The notes under the pieces were generated by a model that saw nothing but the letters and a program-made list of their open reading frames with translations, was not told the origin of the DNA and did not search any database. 50,313 bases of DNA, taken from the NCBI GenBank assembly GCA_903919075.1, contig CAIXGR010000045.1, positions 1 through 50,313 of the forward strand, in the 5' to 3' direction. The position numbers were made by a program, and so were the translations under genes. Below, one piece after another: positions 43,833 to 50,313 of this stretch. The DNA comes from an uncultured Bacteroidota bacterium (GTDB taxonomy: Bacteria > Bacteroidota > Bacteroidia > Chitinophagales > LD1). Numbering within the stretch: the stretch's first letter is position 1; each line of letters starts with the position of its first letter.

Positions 43833-44828
43833 ATGTCTGAATTTTTGATTGTAATAGTTGTGATGGCCATTTTGTTTGATTTTATCAATGGCTTTCACGA
43901 TTCTGCTAATTCGATAGCAACTATAGTTTCTACGCGTGTGCTTACGCCATTTCAGGCAGTTTTATGGGCATCTTTTTTCAATTTTATTGCTTTTAAAATA
44001 CTACCGGCGCACGAAGTAGCTGCAACTGTGGGCGGCATAGCTAAGCATGATATGGTTACGCTTACAGTTTTAGGGGGGGGGCTAGCAGGCGCAATTATTT
44101 GGAACTTGTTTACCTGGTGGAGGGGAATACCTACCAGCTCTTCACATGCTTTGATGGGCGGCTTTGCAGGCTCAGCTATTGCTAAGGCCGGCTTTGGTGC
44201 TATTAATATCGGTAGCGTATCTACTACGTTATTGTTTATTCCGCTGGCGCCAATTATTGGTATGATAACTGCGTTTACCATTTCAATAGGTATTATTAAT
44301 CTGTGCAAAAAATTTTCATATTCAAAAGTTGATAAAACTTTTAGGCGGTTGCAGTTGGTTTCATCGGCGTTATATTCTATAGGGCATGGTTCGAATGATG
44401 CGCAAAAATCTATGGGTATTATTTGGGTAGCACTTATTATTACAGGCCATGCCAATAAAAACAACGGATTGCCTGACTGGGTGGCTGTAGCTTGTTATTC
44501 GGCTATGGGTCTAGGTACATTATTGGGTGGTTGGAGAATAGTGAAAACCATGGGCCAAAAAATAACCAAGTTGAGACCCTTTGAAGGCTTTTGTGCTGAG
44601 AGTGCTGGTGCCATTACACTTTTCAGTACTGCGGCATTGGGTATACCCGTTTCAACCACGCATACTATTACCGGTTCCATTATGGGCGCCGGCATGACTA
44701 AGGGATTAAACGCAGTTAAATGGGGTGTTGCCGGAAACATTATTATCGCCTGGATAGTTACAATACCGGCTTCGGGTATTATGGGAGCTATCGTTTACTA
44801 TATATTAAAACACTTTGTAGGCGGTTAG
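43833..44828 (+). CDS. Low-affinity inorganic phosphate transporter (Pit family)
   Basis: A 331-residue polytopic protein with the two inverted PHO4 signature regions: INGFHDSANSIATIVSTRVL (residues ~18-38) and IGHGSNDAQKSMGI (~residues 187-200), each with the family's conserved Asn-Asp or Asp pair. About nine to ten transmembrane helices are visible. It takes up phosphate (or metal phosphate) with protons or sodium. It is co-transcribed with the DUF47 gene. The length is on the short side of the Pit family and matches the archaeal and Bacteroidota type. Confidence 0.95.
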   Translation: MSEFLIVIVVMAILFDFINGFHDSANSIATIVSTRVLTPFQAVLWASFFNFIAFKILPAHEVAATVGGIAKHDMVTLTVLGGGLAGAIIWNLFTWWRGIPTSSSHALMGGFAGSAIAKAGFGAINIGSVSTTLLFIPLAPIIGMITAFTISIGIINLCKKFSYSKVDKTFRRLQLVSSALYSIGHGSNDAQKSMGIIWVALIITGHANKNNGLPDWVAVACYSAMGLGTLLGGWRIVKTMGQKITKLRPFEGFCAESAGAITLFSTAALGIPVSTTHTITGSIMGAGMTKGLNAVKWGVAGNIIIAWIVTIPASGIMGAIVYYILKHFVGG

Positions 44829-44886
44829 AATAACCGGTAGAGTAGAATTGAAATAAAGGTAGAATTTAACCGGGGTTAACCGGTAA

Positions 44887-45210
44887 TTATACTGCTCTTT
44901 TCAGAACAATATCCTCATAACCCTGCATTTTTAGTTTAAGTTTTTTGTATTCCTCAATTACATTAGAATAATTCAACTTTTCGAACATTTCCATGTTTTC
45001 AGGGGTAACCGGTATCTCAGTTGCCATTAAAAAGGGGAGGTCTATTTTCATGGCGTTGCAAAATCTTTGCAGGGTTTCCATCTTAATATTACCCGATTTG
45101 GTTTCAAGCCAGCTATAAGCTTGTTGAGTAATGTTCATTTGGTTCGCTACGGCCAGTTGTTTAAGCCCCCGGTATTCACGTATTTGTTTAATTCTTTCGT
45201 GTAATGGCAT
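44887..45210 (-). CDS. XRE family transcriptional regulator, copy A
   Basis: Residues ~5-62 form an XRE helix-turn-helix (IKQIREYRGLKQLAVANQMN, ITQQAYSWLETKSGNIKMET). The C-terminal ~45 residues (ENMEMFEKLNYSNVIEEYKK and onward) form a likely coiled coil for oligomerisation. The target is unknown. It is a paralogue of the next gene, with about 70% identical residues and the same length (107). An inverted repeat upstream (45239-45291) is a candidate operator. The 3' end converges with the Pit transporter gene. Confidence 0.9.
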   Translation of the reverse strand: MPLHERIKQIREYRGLKQLAVANQMNITQQAYSWLETKSGNIKMETLQRFCNAMKIDLPFLMATEIPVTPENMEMFEKLNYSNVIEEYKKLKLKMQGYEDIVLKRAV

Positions 45211-45238
45211 ATAAAAGATTTTTGAGTTATGTAAATGA

Positions 45239-45291
45239 GTTATACAAAATCAAAATAATATGTTGCAAAATAGGCTCTATTTTGTTATAAC
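45239..45291. promoter_or_regulatory. Candidate operator of XRE copy A
   Basis: GTTATACAAAAT (45239-45250) faces ATTTTGTTATAAC (45279-45291) as an inverted pair with one base gap, and a perfect 8-bp inverted repeat CAAAATAG/CTATTTTG (45266-45273 with 45277-45284) sits inside. The block lies 29-81 bases before the start codon. Confidence 0.5.
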
Positions 45292-45397
45292 AATGAAGAT
45301 GGTATTTTATTAATGCCAACAGAAAATGTTAGTTGTATGAAATAGTGTACTGTCAGCTATATGTAATTATTAAAGATTGTATATGGGGCTAAAAGCA

Positions 45398-45428
45398 AAA
45401 AACCTTTGCGATTACTGCAAAGGTTTTT
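45398..45428 (-). terminator. Terminator of XRE copy B
   Basis: A perfect 12-bp stem (45398-45409 with 45417-45428) lies just downstream of copy B and separates it from copy A. Confidence 0.8.
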
Positions 45429-45448
45429 ACTTTTTTAATTGGATTAGC

Positions 45449-45772
45449 TTACGTTGTTTTACGTAGTATTAGCTCTTCGTAGGTTTCAATTTTATTTTTA
45501 AGTTTCTTATATTCTTCAAAAACATCTGAATAATTCAGCTTTTCGAACATTTCCATGTTTTCGTTATTAACCGGTATGTCGGTGGCCATTAAAAATGGAA
45601 GATCCACTTTCATTACGTCGCAGAACCTTTTTAAGGTTTCTACCTTAATGTTGCCCGATTTGGTTTCGAGCCAACTGTAAGCTTGCTGAGTAATGTGCAT
45701 TTCAGAAGCAACAGCTACTTGCTTTAAACCACGGTATTCTCGAATCTTTCTTATGCGTTCAGATAGTGACAT
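45449..45772 (-). CDS. XRE family transcriptional regulator, copy B
   Basis: The protein has the same 107-residue layout as copy A: an XRE helix-turn-helix (IRKIREYRGLKQVAVASEMH, ITQQAYSWLETKSG) and a C-terminal coiled-coil segment. Differences concentrate in the recognition-helix flank (NQMN against SEMH) and in the last 15 residues, so the two may read different operators or form heteromers. A terminator lies between the copies, so they are separate transcripts. Palindromic sequence lies upstream at about 45813-45852. Confidence 0.9.
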   Translation of the reverse strand: MSLSERIRKIREYRGLKQVAVASEMHITQQAYSWLETKSGNIKVETLKRFCDVMKVDLPFLMATDIPVNNENMEMFEKLNYSDVFEEYKKLKNKIETYEELILRKTT

Positions 45773-45812
45773 AGACGTTTATTTTTTGGGAACTAAATAC
45801 TTTTAATCAAAT

Positions 45813-45852
45813 GTTATAGTATATCTATACGGTAACCGAACGGTTAGGTTAC
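45813..45852. promoter_or_regulatory. Candidate operator upstream of XRE copy B
   Basis: TTATAG / CTATA half-sites (about 45813-45830) and a palindromic GTAACC..GGTTAC block with an inner TAACCG-AA-CGGTTA (45832-45852) lie 40-80 bases before the start codon. The palindromes differ from those of copy A. Confidence 0.35.
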
Positions 45853-46024
45853 ATGTTTGGGCCGAATAATTTAAAGCAGATAGAAGTGGAAATGAGCTTT
45901 TTATAAAGTTCACTTAGGGTAGTTTCCATAGGGCAATCTCAAAATGTGGGCAATAAAATGAGATTGTTTTGCTCAATCTGTTTCTTTATTCCATCAGCTT
46001 CATTACTTTTGCGGCAATTAATAC

Positions 46025-46099
46025 GGTGGCTGTAGCTCAGCTGGTTAGAGTAGCGGTTTGTGGTTCCGCTGGTCGTGGGTTCGAACCCCATCAGCCACC
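46025..46099 (+). tRNA. tRNA-His (GTG anticodon)
   Basis: The cloverleaf is complete: acceptor GTGGCTG pairs with CAGCCAC, the D-arm is GCTC/GAGT-type, the anticodon loop TTGTGGT gives GTG, and GGGTTCGAACCCC is the T-arm. G46025 would be the extra G-1 facing discriminator C46099, a hallmark of tRNA-His. CCA is not encoded. The last anticodon-stem pair is a T-T mismatch. Confidence 0.96.
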
Positions 46100-46107
46100 C
46101 TTGTTAT

Positions 46108-46137
46108 AAAAAAGACCGGCATTTGCTGGTCTTTTTT
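46108..46137 (+). terminator. Terminator of the tRNA-His gene
   Basis: A 13-bp stem (46108-46120 with 46125-46137, one G-T pair) ends in a T run, 9 bases after the tRNA. Confidence 0.88.
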
Positions 46138-46160
46138 ATTTTTGCCGTCCTTACCTAAAT

Positions 46161-46212
46161 CCTGTCCGAAGGAAAGGAGAGGATTTTAAATCTCCCCTTT
46201 CCTTCGGACAGG
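46161..46212. repeat. GC-rich palindromic intergenic repeat
   Basis: CCTGTCCGAAGGAAAGG (46161-46177) and its exact complement (46196-46212) flank an 18-base centre. A G-rich tail, GGTCGGGGGGTGAGGA, follows. It looks like the dispersed palindromic repeats that lie between genes in many Bacteroidota. Confidence 0.8.
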
Positions 46213-46252
46213 GGTCGGGGGGTGAGGACTTAAGAAACATAAAAATGAAATT

Positions 46253-47230
46253 ATGAGAAAAATAAGATTTCGTGAGGCTTTACGCGAGGCGATGGTTGAG
46301 GAAATGAGAAAAGACTCAACCGTATTTTTAATGGGTGAGGAGGTAGCTGAATATGATGGCGCTTACAAAGTAAGTCAGGGAATGCTGGCTGAGTTTGGTG
46401 AAAAGCGTGTTATTGATACCCCAATTTCAGAATTGGGTTTTACCGGTATTGGAGTAGGTGCTGCCATGAATGGTGTAAGGCCTATTGTTGAATTTATGAC
46501 ATGGAACTTTGCAATTTTGGCTTTCGACCAGATTATAAACGGCGCCGCTAAGATGCTTTCCATGAGTGCCGGCGAGTTTGGTTGCCCTATTGTATTTAGA
46601 GGTGCCCAAGGTAGTGCAGGACAACTGGGTGCCCAGCATTCGCAAATGCTTACTAATATGATGGCATCGGTACCGGGATTGAAAGTTATATCGCCTTCAA
46701 CACCGTATGATGCCAAGGGTTTATTAAAATCAGCTATACGCGATAACGACCCGGTTATTTTTATGGAGAGTGAAATGATGTATACAGACATGGGCGAGGT
46801 GCCTGAAGAAGAGTATTTGATACCTATTGGAAAAGCAGAGATAAAGAGAGAAGGAACTGACGTAACACTTGTTAGTTATAACAAAATGATGAAATTGGCT
46901 TTAAAGGCTGCTGAAGAACTAGAGAAGGATAATATAAGTGCAGAAGTTATTGATTTACGTACCATACGCCCGCTTGATATTGAAACCATCATCAACTCTG
47001 TAAAAAAGACCAACCGCATTGTTGTAATTGATGAAAGCTGGCCTTTTACTTCCATAGCCTCTGAAGTAGCATTTCAAGTTCAACGCTATGCATTTGATTA
47101 TTTAGATGCACCGGTTCGGAGAGTTTGTGGTGCCGATGCCTCCATGCACTATGCACCCAACTTGGTTGAAGCATACCTACCTTCGGTAGCTAAAATTGTT
47201 GAGGCTGTAAAGAGTGTGAACTATAAATAG
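46253..47230 (+). CDS. pdhB: Pyruvate dehydrogenase E1 component subunit beta
   Basis: The 325-residue beta subunit begins IRFREALREAMVEEMRKDS and has the thiamine-binding-interface segment MGEEVAEYDGAYKVS, the GxAQGSAGQLGAQHSQ-type region (RGAQGSAGQLGAQHSQML) and the C-terminal transketolase domain (ITxLR-type IDLRTIRPLDIETI). With the alpha subunit it decarboxylates pyruvate and acetylates lipoyl-E2. The alpha-subunit gene is not adjacent; in many Bacteroidota it is encoded elsewhere. An upstream palindromic repeat separates it from tRNA-His. Confidence 0.96.
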   Translation: MRKIRFREALREAMVEEMRKDSTVFLMGEEVAEYDGAYKVSQGMLAEFGEKRVIDTPISELGFTGIGVGAAMNGVRPIVEFMTWNFAILAFDQIINGAAKMLSMSAGEFGCPIVFRGAQGSAGQLGAQHSQMLTNMMASVPGLKVISPSTPYDAKGLLKSAIRDNDPVIFMESEMMYTDMGEVPEEEYLIPIGKAEIKREGTDVTLVSYNKMMKLALKAAEELEKDNISAEVIDLRTIRPLDIETIINSVKKTNRIVVIDESWPFTSIASEVAFQVQRYAFDYLDAPVRRVCGADASMHYAPNLVEAYLPSVAKIVEAVKSVNYK

Positions 47231-47381
47231 GTAATCCCTCTTTTCTCTTGTTACCGGTTTAGTTTTTACTTGTTTAACCCGGTAGTAAAATATTGTATAT
47301 AATACCTCGTTAATCTTTTAGGTTGTTCTATTTATCTGCTTATCACCGGTTGTACTGTTTCGAATAAATCTGATGAAGTGC

Positions 47382-47419
47382 TTTGTTAAAAAAGCATAAC
47401 AAAAAGTTTCGCTTTGTTA
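47382..47419. promoter_or_regulatory. Candidate operator with three TTTGTTA half-sites
   Basis: TTTGTTA (47382-47388), its complement TAACAAA (47397-47403) and TTTGTTA again (47413-47419) are spaced about 15 bases apart in the leader of the ArsR-type gene. The pattern suits a dimeric winged-helix repressor. Confidence 0.35.
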
Positions 47420-47484
47420 CGCTGCATCGGTAGCTGTACCGTGTATTAGCCTAGCTATACTCGTATTCAGATAAGCTATAATGA

Positions 47485-47946
47485 GTGTTGGATAAATCAT
47501 CACCCGGTAAATTAACTCTATACCTTTTTTATCATTATAGAAAAATTAATATTTTAGTTCCCTCAAAAAATCTCAGCAAAATAAAAAACAAAACAGCAAA
47601 ACTAAAAGATCCATTGGTGGTAACGGGTCCCGATGGAAAACAAAAAATTGAAGTAGACCTTAGTACCATTAAAAGGGCTGCACTTACATTAAGGGCACTG
47701 CATCATCCTTTACGCAAAAAGTTGTTAGAACTTATTGAAGGTAAAGGCGAGGTTACAGTTACCGAGCTTTATGCAAAACTTAAAATCGAGCAGTCGGTAG
47801 CATCTCAGCATCTTGCTATTTTAAGAAGAGCACAAGTTGTAAAAACCCAGCGCGAGGGTAAGAAAATTTATTACACCGTAAATGGTAAGCGCATTGCTCA
47901 AATAGCAAAACTTGCTGATGATCTTGCACAAGAGAACGATTATTAG
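47485..47946 (+). CDS. ArsR-type winged-helix regulator
   Basis: The conserved part (~residues 55-150) is a winged helix: LRALHHPLRKKLLELIEG, then VTVTELYAKLKIEQSVASQHLAILRRAQV as recognition helix, then REGKKIYYTVNG as the wing. A short strand-rich N-terminal extension (DPLVVTGPDGKQKIEVDLS) is unusual for ArsR. No metal-binding Cys is present, so it is not a typical metal sensor. The start is uncertain: no in-frame ATG exists, a stop codon (47482-47484) lies just before, and the first candidates are GTG 47485 and TTG 47488. The first ~45 residues may not be translated. Confidence 0.8.
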   Translation: MLDKSSPGKLTLYLFYHYRKINILVPSKNLSKIKNKTAKLKDPLVVTGPDGKQKIEVDLSTIKRAALTLRALHHPLRKKLLELIEGKGEVTVTELYAKLKIEQSVASQHLAILRRAQVVKTQREGKKIYYTVNGKRIAQIAKLADDLAQENDY

Positions 47947-48082
47947 TTAGTTGTTGTAATTGGTTTCCGGAATTTCAGTACACCCACCCATATTCCTTTT
48001 TTTGTTTGAAGGACGATAAACCATAACTTCGGAAAGTTGATATAAGCCATTTTATTTATACAAAAAATATTTGTAGCTATAG

Positions 48083-48109
48083 AAGTCTGCCCCGAAGGCA
48101 GACTTTTTT
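48083..48109 (+). terminator. Intrinsic terminator
   Basis: A 9-bp stem AAGTCTGCC/GGCAGACTT (48083-48091 with 48097-48105), loop CCGAA, and a T run follow the ArsR gene by about 140 bases. The whole 47947-48402 gap is otherwise without a confident gene. Confidence 0.88.
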
Positions 48110-48192
48110 ATTTGAATGATAAGCCAGGTTAATTTTTAATAGGTGAAACCTTAGCTGGTGTGCTTCGTATATATATAGACAAGAAGTAACCA

Positions 48193-48399
48193 ATGAGAAA
48201 CCTAAGAAAACTTTCGAACGAACCCAGAGAGGGGGCTAAAGCCACCAGCGGAGCGTCAAAATATTTCGGTTTTAGTGAAACAAAAGTCAGGCGGTTACGT
48301 ATACTTAAAAGAACAAACGATGTAGCAATACCCGGAAGGGCACAAATAGAAAAGGGAGAACAAGAAGTTCTCCCCGGACAGTCTCGAGAAATAAGGTAA
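48193..48399 (+). CDS. Possible small basic protein (doubtful)
   Basis: A 68-codon forward frame starts with ATG and encodes a Lys/Arg-rich sequence (RNLRKLSNEPREGAKATSGA, then KYFGFSETKVRRLRILKR). I do not recognise it. It lies antisense to the 3' flank of the T9SS gene, is less AT-rich than other gaps, and has no clear ribosome-binding site. It may equally be the trailer of the neighbouring gene or a decayed fragment. Confidence 0.2.
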   Translation: MRNLRKLSNEPREGAKATSGASKYFGFSETKVRRLRILKRTNDVAIPGRAQIEKGEQEVLPGQSREIR

Positions 48400-48402
48400 T
48401 AG

Positions 48403-50208
48403 CTATTTAGAAACAACAAGAATTTTAGAAAAATTCTTTTCGCCCGTTTCTATAACGGCAGAATAACTACCTGAAGCCAACGATTGCACATTAAAAGTAA
48501 TATTATTATCACCGGCGCTAACAGTATAAGGCTGAGACGATACTAATTGACCTACCATATTGTACATTTTCACTTTAATATCCTGAGAAACACTACTGTG
48601 AACATTAATTCTGCTTGATACTGTTGCAGGATTTGGCATAGGCTCGCTTATTGCAAATGCTGTAGCGCCTGTTATTTCGGCCGATACTATAAACGATTTT
48701 GTTGCATTACCATTATTGTCAATCTGATTTAAACGGTAGTAATAAACTGTTCCCGCAACTACGTTATTGTCATTGTAAGTATAAAATTGCATTTCGGTCG
48801 AATTATCGTTACCGGCTACCCAACCTACAGTATTAAAATTAACTCCGTCGTTACTTCTCTCAACATTAAAGCCGCTGTTGTTTATTTCTACAGCGGTAGT
48901 CCATTTTACAACTATAGCCTGGCTTTGTGGTGTAGCAGCTAACGAAATTAATGTAACCGGTAGCGCATTGTTGCTTTTCGATTTCTTGATACTAAACTGT
49001 CCGAAGCCCGAATAAACACCACCCGGTACACCATTACCGGTATAGCAGGTTCCGGTATTAAGGCTATACTCCGTTAAATCCGAAACGTTTGATACGCTAT
49101 CTACATACGGCGACCAGTTTACGCTTGATGCCGTAGGATTAAAACCATAAGCGCTGGTATATTTCAATGCTCTCCAGGTATCGGTAATATTGCCTAACAT
49201 GGTGTACGAGTTAGGGAACATTTCTACAGAATAACTATAGTTCTGATTCGCTGAAGCAAAACTCCAGTATCCGTGGTTAGTAACTGCATCTTCCAATATT
49301 AGCCATTGCGCAGCACCGGCGTTACAAGTATTGTTTGCGAAGAAGCGATTATAACCGGTGTTATCCGGTGTAGGATTTTGAGTTGTGCAACCTACGCATA
49401 CCTGGTTTAATGTGCCTATGCTACCGCTAACATTATCGCTGCCATCGTTAAACTTACCTTTTACAAGGCCACCGCCCGATGGAACACTGGTAAAGTTCAT
49501 CCGCACCGCATTAAAACCATGAGTGGCAGTTCCTATAGGATATTCATAAGCAGTTGCAGTTGCAATTTTTCTTTGCAGGCCGCCGTTGCTGCTACCTCTG
49601 CTGCCACTGGTTAATATGTAACCGGTAGTTGGGGCTGCATTCATAACCATGCTGGGGTAACCTGCTATAGCATCTGTATTGCCATTTACAACATTCAGCA
49701 AATATTCGGTTGAACCATTATAAGTTTGTATTAACCCTTTTTGATTATTGCTGGTAAGAAATGAAGTAGGGTTATAGGTGGTAGTAGTAGTGGTAGTGCC
49801 AAATACCAATGAACCTTCAACTGCTACATCACCCTGTAATTGCACCGCACCGGTTGATGTAGTTTTATCTACAACAAGGTTATAGAAACTCGCAGTACCC
49901 GGTGTGTTCATATTTCCTATAATAGCTTGTGTTCCGCTACCTACAAATTTTACAACTCGGTCGGTCGAGGTGTTATCAGTATTTACACTAAAAGTAGCAT
50001 TAGGTAGGTTCTGAAAATCGCCCTGTATTTCAATAATGCCATCATTTTTTATTATTCCGTTAGTGCTGTCGCCATTTACAAAAGTACCTTGCACAGTTAT
50101 TGAAGCACCTTTCTGAGTATAAATTTCACCACCCTTATTTACAAACAGGTTTTGGCTGTTAGCTGTAACCGAGGCGGTAAGAATTAGGAAGGTTAGTATT
50201 TTGTTCAT
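48403..50208 (-). CDS. Secreted T9SS type A substrate of unknown function
   Basis: The signal peptide (NKILTFLILTASVTANSQ) leads into a ~390-residue domain that begins with a stack of beta repeats (VNKGGEIYTQKGASITVQG, NDGIIEIQGDF), as in proteins with filamentous haemagglutinin-like or polymorphic repeats. A fibronectin III-like region (VVKWTTAVEINNSGFNVERS) covers ~residues 430-515. The C-terminus (PMPNPATVSSRINVHSS, VKMYNMVGQLV, GSYSAVIETG) is a type A T9SS sorting domain. The product is expected at the surface. The upstream 105 bases to the window end show a short GGTATA/TATACC palindrome near the start codon. Confidence 0.85.
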   Translation of the reverse strand: MNKILTFLILTASVTANSQNLFVNKGGEIYTQKGASITVQGTFVNGDSTNGIIKNDGIIEIQGDFQNLPNATFSVNTDNTSTDRVVKFVGSGTQAIIGNMNTPGTASFYNLVVDKTTSTGAVQLQGDVAVEGSLVFGTTTTTTTYNPTSFLTSNNQKGLIQTYNGSTEYLLNVVNGNTDAIAGYPSMVMNAAPTTGYILTSGSRGSSNGGLQRKIATATAYEYPIGTATHGFNAVRMNFTSVPSGGGLVKGKFNDGSDNVSGSIGTLNQVCVGCTTQNPTPDNTGYNRFFANNTCNAGAAQWLILEDAVTNHGYWSFASANQNYSYSVEMFPNSYTMLGNITDTWRALKYTSAYGFNPTASSVNWSPYVDSVSNVSDLTEYSLNTGTCYTGNGVPGGVYSGFGQFSIKKSKSNNALPVTLISLAATPQSQAIVVKWTTAVEINNSGFNVERSNDGVNFNTVGWVAGNDNSTEMQFYTYNDNNVVAGTVYYYRLNQIDNNGNATKSFIVSAEITGATAFAISEPMPNPATVSSRINVHSSVSQDIKVKMYNMVGQLVSSQPYTVSAGDNNITFNVQSLASGSYSAVIETGEKNFSKILVVSK

Positions 50209-50313
50209 GGGTATATGCTTATACCATATAATATACAGTGCTCAAATGCATTTGTCCACTATTAGCCGCTTGTCCTTTACATGATTTCATTGTATGGTAT
50301 TTGTTAGGCTTTG
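50209..50313. other. Leader of the last gene, cut by the window end
   Basis: These 105 bases precede the reverse-strand T9SS gene and contain GGTATA..TATACC (50210-50225). I cannot fix a promoter here. Confidence 0.4.

Noticed and set aside
43952-44464. A 170-codon antisense open frame inside the Pit transporter gene
   Set aside because: It mirrors the strongly conserved Pit protein, has no recognisable domain and is explained by the codon pattern of the sense gene.
46375-46791. A 138-codon antisense open frame inside pdhB
   Set aside because: pdhB is unambiguous, so this is a shadow frame.

Overview
The window comes from a chromosome of the phylum Bacteroidota, most like the Chitinophagales/Sphingobacteriales side of it (inference). 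The evidence: several secreted proteins end in type IX secretion (T9SS) C-terminal sorting domains; there is a TonB-dependent receptor with a carboxypeptidase-like N-terminal domain; SprB-type and PKD repeats occur; lipoproteins are typical of the phylum; recognisable promoters fit the TTG / TAnnTTTG (-33/-7) consensus; and ribosome-binding sites are weak. By eye the DNA is AT-rich (about 40% GC). Gene density is high and most genes look like ordinary core genes. I see no phage, transposase or CRISPR array.

Layout. 1-2.2 kb: the 3' end of a repeat-rich T9SS substrate, then a GyrI-like ligand-binding protein. 2.3-4.0 kb: an ECF sigma factor downstream of a MerR regulator with a B12-binding, CarH-like sensor domain. 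4.1-7.9 kb: a compact reverse-strand operon (helical-repeat protein, DUF2520 oxidoreductase, UbiA prenyltransferase, Maf). 8.1-12.7 kb: a small T9SS substrate, cytochrome c maturation genes ccmF and ccmE, and an SRPBCC protein. 12.7-20.9 kb: prmC, ribD, flavodoxin, an S41 protease, leuS and a TPM-domain protein. 21.2-25.8 kb: a PKD/T9SS protein, OsmC, a membrane-anchored cytochrome c, an ABC1/UbiB kinase and a coiled-coil protein. 26.1-33.2 kb: a His-rich lipoprotein and a cluster that combines a TonB-dependent receptor, two tandem DUF5689 lipoproteins, a zinc phospholipase C-like enzyme and an S1/P1 nuclease. 33.5-39.5 kb: a large T9SS type B protein, ahcY and a beta-propeller-like repeat protein. 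39.5-44.8 kb: pdxJ, plsC, folD, a lipoprotein, then a DUF47 protein with a Pit phosphate transporter. 44.9-50.3 kb: two paralogous XRE regulators, tRNA-His, pyruvate dehydrogenase E1 beta, an ArsR-type regulator and a final T9SS substrate.

How genes may work together. CcmE and CcmF would serve c-type cytochromes such as the membrane-tethered one at 23.1 kb; CcmE carries a CxxxY rather than the classical HxxxY heme motif. The receptor, lipoproteins, nuclease and phospholipase-like enzyme at 26-33 kb could form a surface system that cuts nucleic acids and phospholipids and imports the products. That is an inference from gene order and domain chemistry, and it is my leading candidate for an undescribed system. 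The MerR/ECF sigma pair looks like a cobalamin-dependent, possibly light-responsive, switch without the usual carotenoid genes beside it.

Across the whole window the palindrome ACCGGT is strikingly common: about 70 copies counted by eye against roughly 7 expected from base composition, in all codon phases and between genes.
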